Source: Opitutaceae bacterium (GTDB lineage: Bacteria > Verrucomicrobiota > Verrucomicrobiia > Opitutales > Opitutaceae). Taken from it: a DNA stretch of 64,000 nucleotides. Below the pieces are notes generated by a model. The model was given only the letters and a program-made list of their open reading frames with translations. It was not told the DNA's origin and made no database searches. Location: the NCBI GenBank assembly GCA_030648295.1, contig JAUSID010000263.1:17068-81067 (forward strand), read 5' to 3'. Shown one piece after another: positions 60,656 to 64,000 of this stretch. Numbering within the stretch: position 1 is the stretch's first letter; every line of letters begins with the position of its first letter. Both the position numbers and the translations under genes were made by a program.

Positions 60656-61195
60656 TTACTGCCAGTAGCCGGGAACGTAGACCGGTTGGCCGTTGCGAAC
60701 CTCGGAGTGCGCGGGGACGTAGGCGTGCGCGAATGGCGGCGGGATTTCCCAGCGGCCGCTCATCCACGTGAAGGCGCGACCATCGTAGATCCAATACCCG
60801 GGAACCCAAACCGCATTCGGCGCGGGCGCCGGAGGCATCGTTTCCGTCGGAGTCGGCGGCGGCGGCGGAATTGCCTGCGCGCGGGAAACGCGATAGCGCC
60901 GATCGTCGGGCGAGCCATAACCCGGCGGCGGGTTCGACGGCCCATAAATTGTGCCGCGTTCATGGTCGACACTGTTGCCCATCACGCCGCCGGCGATTGC
61001 GCCCGCGGCCGCCCCGAGGACCGCGCCGCCGACGGTGTCACCGCCGCGGCTGTTGTTGCCGATGATTCCGCCCGCCAGAGCGCCGAGCACGCCACCGGTG
61101 ACGGCGCCGCGTTCGGTGCTGGGTCCAGTGCCCACGCAGCCCGTCAGCAGCGCGGAAAACAGCAGGGTGGAAGCGAGAAATGCAGGTTTATGCAT
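60656..61195 (-). CDS. Lipoprotein with glycine-zipper and YxxGYW motifs
   Basis: 179 residues from MHKPAFLAST. Lipobox LLTGC, then a long Gly/Ala-rich zipper (GAVTGGVLGALAGGIIGNN and GGAVLGAAAGAIAGGVMGN) of the kind found in outer-membrane lipoproteins (Gly-zipper families), a Pro-rich linker (about 105-125) and two aromatic repeats WVPGYWIYDGRAFTWMSGRW and YVPGYWQ. The C-terminal motifs recall YXWGXW/BcpO-type repeats. Likely anchored in the outer membrane; the function is unknown. It is the second gene of a minus-strand pair with 61238-61846. Confidence 0.75.
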   Translation of the reverse strand: MHKPAFLASTLLFSALLTGCVGTGPSTERGAVTGGVLGALAGGIIGNNSRGGDTVGGAVLGAAAGAIAGGVMGNSVDHERGTIYGPSNPPPGYGSPDDRRYRVSRAQAIPPPPPTPTETMPPAPAPNAVWVPGYWIYDGRAFTWMSGRWEIPPPFAHAYVPAHSEVRNGQPVYVPGYWQ

Positions 61196-61237
61196 GGCGA
61201 AGCGGGAAGAACTGAAACGGCCCAACCGGCTTGTTCC

Positions 61238-61846
61238 TCAGCGGTGGTGCCGATAACCGCCGTGATAATGTCCGCCATGGAACGAGCGGAAACCAAACCC
61301 GAGGTGGAGCGAAACCGGCGGATACCACATCCGAGGATAGTAATAAGAGTCAGGATACGTGTCGTAGTAGACGACCCGCGGGGCCCGCTCATAAACCACT
61401 GTGGCCGGCGGGGAGGTGACCACGACCTGGGCGGGAGCCGGGGCTGCGGCGGGCGCGACGCCAGTGGGCGGCAGGCTCTGATACGCCACCGTCGTGGGCT
61501 GGCCGCTGGCGTTGCGGTAAAAGGCGATCACCTGCGAGCCCGTCTGCACGATCCGATCGACGGTGAAGCCTTGGGCCGCGGCGGCATTGGTGAGGTCCGC
61601 GGCACTCGGCAGCTGCGGCGTGTAAACGATCTGGGTCACGCGGGTCGGCATCGATTCCGGCGCAGACGCGGCAGCTTGCGCCTGGACCACGACCGGCGCC
61701 TGAGTCGAAGCCGGCGCCGCCGACACGCTGGGCGCGGGTGAGGCAGTCTGCGCGACGGTCGCCGTAGCGGGCGTTTGGGCGCGGACCGTGCCCGCACAAA
61801 GGGCGGTGACCAGAGCGAACGTCAAAGTCGTGCGATTCATCGTCAT
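61238..61846 (-). CDS. Exported Ala/Pro/Tyr-rich protein
   Basis: 202 residues with a signal peptide (TLTFALVTALCAGTVRAQ). It is Ala/Thr/Ser-rich (about 25-75), then has a compact middle part (TQIVYTPQLPSAADLTNAAAAQGFTVDRIVQTGSQVIAFYRNASGQPTTVAYQSL) resembling a small alpha/beta fold, and a Tyr/His-rich end (YYDTYPDSYYYPRM, HGGHYHGGYRHH). Not recognised. It is 42 bp upstream of the zipper lipoprotein on the same strand, which suggests a shared envelope role. An in-frame ATG two codons later is possible. Confidence 0.65.
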   Translation of the reverse strand: MTMNRTTLTFALVTALCAGTVRAQTPATATVAQTASPAPSVSAAPASTQAPVVVQAQAAASAPESMPTRVTQIVYTPQLPSAADLTNAAAAQGFTVDRIVQTGSQVIAFYRNASGQPTTVAYQSLPPTGVAPAAAPAPAQVVVTSPPATVVYERAPRVVYYDTYPDSYYYPRMWYPPVSLHLGFGFRSFHGGHYHGGYRHHR

Positions 61847-62081
61847 GATTGGGTTGCGACCGGAGAAGACGACGAATAGTGCCGTGATAGCCCGCGTTGT
61901 GCAACTACAACGCACGTGTCTGCGTTACCTGCCGGATAGCAGGAAAAAAAGCGCACTTCGTTTTCGTAAGTGGCGCCGCAAGCCTCGACGAGGGACGTTC
62001 GCATGCGGCCAATCACCGAGCGAAGTCGCAGGGGATGCGAGGTTTCGGGTTTTCCGGTTGCGCGTTGCGACGTCTGATTTC

Positions 62082-62249
62082 GTTCTGGGTTCTGAGTTTC
62101 GGGTTTCGCGTTTCGCGTTTCGGGTTCTGAGTTCTGACCTCTGACGTCTGACGTCTGACATCTGACGTCTGACATCTGACGTCTGACATCTGACATCTGA
62201 CATCTGACGTCTGACGTCTGACGTCTGATGTCCGATGTCCGCCGTCTGC
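62082..62249. repeat. 24-unit heptamer array
   Basis: Twenty-four consecutive in-phase 7-bp units: GTTCTGG, GTTCTGA, GTTTCGG, GTTTCGC twice, GTTTCGG, GTTCTGA twice, CCTCTGA, then mixed CGTCTGA and CATCTGA, ending TGTCCGA, TGTCCGC, CGTCTGC. The units change gradually along the array. No gene is supported in 61850-62431. Confidence 0.9.
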
Positions 62250-62431
62250 GCGTCGTTCGGTTCGGCCGGTTTCAGCCGCAGCCAGTTCGGTACGGCTCAA
62301 TCCCGTCGCGCGCTTCGCGGCTTCGCGTGAGCTCAGGTTTGTTCGCTGGAAGCCTGACCCACGTGAGAACCTCAAAGGGATGCCATGCATTTCCGATTTG
62401 CCCGCCTGCGCATCTGGCCTAGCGTGCCGCG

Positions 62432-62638
62432 ATGAAGTTCACCGTCACCCTCGACCGCGACGAAGACGGCATATGGATTGCTGAATGTCCGGCGATCCCG
62501 GGTTGCGTGAGTCAGGGCACCACGAAGGACGAGGCCGTCAAGAATCTCGATGAAGCCATCCGGGCGTGCCTGGAAGTACGCGCTGAGCGGGGCATGCCGC
62601 TCACAATCGAGACGCGGCAACTTGAAATCTCCGTTTGA
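62432..62638 (+). CDS. hicB: HicB-family antitoxin
   Basis: A 68-residue protein with the partial RNase H-like HicB fold: MKFTVTLDRDEDGIWIAECPAIPGCVSQGTTKDEAVKNLDEAI. It is short and has no separate C-terminal DNA-binding domain. Gene order is antitoxin first, with the HicA toxin 6 bp downstream, opposite to the commoner hicAB order. No promoter motif can be named. Confidence 0.85.
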   Translation: MKFTVTLDRDEDGIWIAECPAIPGCVSQGTTKDEAVKNLDEAIRACLEVRAERGMPLTIETRQLEISV

Positions 62639-62644
62639 AATCCG

Positions 62645-62872
62645 ATGCCTTCGCTGCCGGTCCTGAGCGGGCGTGACACGGTCGCCGCCTTCGTCAAACT
62701 CGGCTGGCAAGTTGCCCGTCAACGCGGCAGCCACGTGATTCTCGTCAAACCCGGACACATCGCATCGCTCTCCGTCCCCGATCACCGCGAAGTTGCGCGG
62801 GGCACGCTCCGGAGCCTCATTCGCGCTGCCGGCCTGACGGTCGATGAGTTTGTCACAGCGCTCCGATCCTAA
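62645..62872 (+). CDS. hicA: HicA-family mRNA interferase toxin
   Basis: A 75-residue protein with the double-stranded RNA-binding-like HicA fold: LSGRDTVAAFVKLGWQVARQRGSHVIL, catalytic His30 in RGSH, then VPDHREVARGTLRSLIRAAGL. HicA cleaves mRNA and is neutralised by HicB. The pair may act as a stress or anti-phage module. Both genes are complete. Confidence 0.88.
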   Translation: MPSLPVLSGRDTVAAFVKLGWQVARQRGSHVILVKPGHIASLSVPDHREVARGTLRSLIRAAGLTVDEFVTALRS

Positions 62873-62945
62873 CTGCCCGTCGGTGAACCGGTGCTTAATG
62901 GTTCTGGGTTCCGAGCCACGTGCAGGTTTCACATTCCGACACTGA

Positions 62946-62980
62946 CCTCTGGCTTCTGTCGTCTGGCCTCTGGCTTCCGT
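62946..62980. repeat. Heptamer array
   Basis: Five units CCTCTGG, CTTCTGT, CGTCTGG, CCTCTGG, CTTCCGT, between the convergent hicA and PEP-CTERM genes. Confidence 0.75.
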
Positions 62981-63015
62981 CGTCAGCCCGTCCGCACCTC
63001 TGCATCTCCGTCCCC

Positions 63016-64000
63016 TCACACCTCTCGGCCTGCGCCGCCCACACCCGCCGTGCGACCTCGATCGTTTTCCCCAGCCACCCTACTCGGGGAACGACGGCGG
63101 CGGCGGCGCAACGCGAGGATCACAATACCCGCAACGAGCAGCGCGTAGGTTGAGGGTTCCGGCACCGCGCTGATCGAAATCAGGTTTGTCCCGTAGTTGA
63201 TGGTAAAATTGTAAGCCGTGGTGCCAAACATCGCGGTGAGAGCGCTTCCCGTATCGGGCAGCCCGGCGAAGGTCCCGATGATTCCGCTTCCGCCCGAGCT
63301 GATGCGAACGAGATTATAGGTCATGAAGTCCGTGGGTGCGCTCAGCAGCGTGAGGTTGAGGCTGAGCAGGCCCGCGCCGAGGTTCACGGTCGCCGCGGGA
63401 TTCTGGAAAACGAGCTGATCGGCCGACGTCGCGTTGAGCTCAACGGCGAACGTGGTCGCACCGTTGATCAGGAAGGCGCCGCCAACCACGGTGAGGTTGC
63501 CGATGGAGTTGCCCGGTGCGAGCGTGCCGCCGGAGATCGTCAGGCTGCCGTTGATGGTGCCGCCTCCGGTGATGGTCCCGGTGGCGCCATTGACCAGATC
63601 GCTTCCCGTGTTCAGCGTGCCGCTCTGTACGTTGATTGTGCCCTGATTGATGATGGGGTTCGCGGTGGGCGCGCCGAAAGTGACGCTGGCTCCCGCGACG
63701 GTGATGGTCGCGCCAGGATTGTTGGCGAACGAGTAACCGGTGGAAGCCGTGCCAATGCTGAGTGAGCCCGCGGTGGCTATGATCGAACCGGAATTGACAA
63801 AGGTCCTGGCATAGAGCGAACCGGAGCCGATGTTGTGCGTGAGGGTACCTTGGTTGGTAATCGCGGTACCGGTGCTGCCATCGGAGTACAGGCTCACATC
63901 GCCGGTGACCGTGGACGTGCTGTCGATCGTCAGGGCGCTGTTGGTGGCGCTGACGTAAAGATAGGAGCCGTTGGCCATTGAAATGGCCTTCCCGCTGAGG
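63016..64000 (-). CDS. PEP-CTERM surface protein with beta-helix repeats (5' end outside window)
   Basis: The 3' part, at least 320 residues, frame open to the window edge. It has Gly/Ser/Thr/Asn-rich repeats of the autotransporter-associated type (TITGGGTINGSLTISGGTLAPGNSIGNLTVVGG) that form a beta helix, a C-terminal domain, and the sorting signal VPEPSTYALLVAGIVILALRRRRRR. The PEP-CTERM signal is processed by exosortase and usually accompanies exopolysaccharide. Twenty-five extra residues follow the basic stretch, which is longer than usual. The gene ends 143 bp from hicA, convergently. Confidence 0.85.
   Translation of the reverse strand, partial: LSGKAISMANGSYLYVSATNSALTIDSTSTVTGDVSLYSDGSTGTAITNQGTLTHNIGSGSLYARTFVNSGSIIATAGSLSIGTASTGYSFANNPGATITVAGASVTFGAPTANPIINQGTINVQSGTLNTGSDLVNGATGTITGGGTINGSLTISGGTLAPGNSIGNLTVVGGAFLINGATTFAVELNATSADQLVFQNPAATVNLGAGLLSLNLTLLSAPTDFMTYNLVRISSGGSGIIGTFAGLPDTGSALTAMFGTTAYNFTINYGTNLISISAVPEPSTYALLVAGIVILALRRRRRRSPSRVAGENDRGRTAGVGGAGREV

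Noticed and set aside
62082..62249. Possible CRISPR array
   Set aside because: The repeats are contiguous 7-bp units without spacers, and no cas gene is present.

Overview
The window looks like a chromosomal segment of a Verrucomicrobiota bacterium, most likely of the Opitutales/Opitutaceae (inference, no marker gene present). The grounds are high GC, very large TonB-dependent receptors with an N-terminal carboxypeptidase-like domain, several Tat-signal Gfo/Idh/MocA oxidoreductases next to TIM-barrel sugar isomerases, ThuA-like and PmoA-like proteins, a sulfatase, HzsA-related multiheme proteins and a PEP-CTERM surface protein. No rRNA or tRNA gene and no CRISPR array was seen.

Layout. 0.2-4.7 kb: an hydCBA operon for an NAD(P)H-linked, probably electron-bifurcating [FeFe] hydrogenase; HydB carries two N-terminal ferredoxin-like domains that have lost every cysteine. 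4.8-8.1 kb: a TonB receptor and an EamA transporter whose coding sequence contains a dispersed palindromic repeat. 8.2-12.0 kb: a three-subunit molybdenum hydroxylase (2Fe-2S, Mo, FAD). 12.5-14.2 kb: malic enzyme on the minus strand. 14.4-22.6 kb: three outer-layer haem proteins (a YVTN-propeller/cytochrome c and two HzsA-related proteins, one fused to a formylglycine-generating-enzyme-like domain). 23.0-32.0 kb and 33.1-43.0 kb: two carbohydrate-use blocks, each led by a TonB receptor, with a xylose-isomerase-like enzyme, exported isomerase/oxidoreductases, a GntP-type permease, a PmoA-like protein and a ThuA-like protein. 43.2-50.7 kb: small envelope proteins and a 1391-residue subtilisin/beta-propeller protein.

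50.7-55.4 kb is a visibly AT-richer island with a tightly packed minus-strand cassette: DNA methyltransferase, GHKL (MutL/Hsp90-type) ATPase and an unrecognised 387-residue protein, next to an IS256-type transposase remnant. This is the best candidate for a poorly described restriction/defence system. 55.8-64.0 kb: a truncated gene with its own terminator, a small lipoprotein, a cNMP-binding histidine kinase, a sulfatase with an atypical active-site motif, two envelope proteins, a HicBA toxin-antitoxin pair and the 3' part of a PEP-CTERM protein.

A second striking layer is non-coding. Nearly every intergenic gap holds dispersed repeats. One class is degenerate 7-bp tandem repeats (mostly of the form TCTGNNN), at least fourteen arrays, the largest with 24 consecutive in-phase units. 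Others are long inverted repeats of several sequence families. They sit mostly at gene ends, between convergent genes and in gaps created by rearrangement, and one copy has been absorbed into a reading frame.
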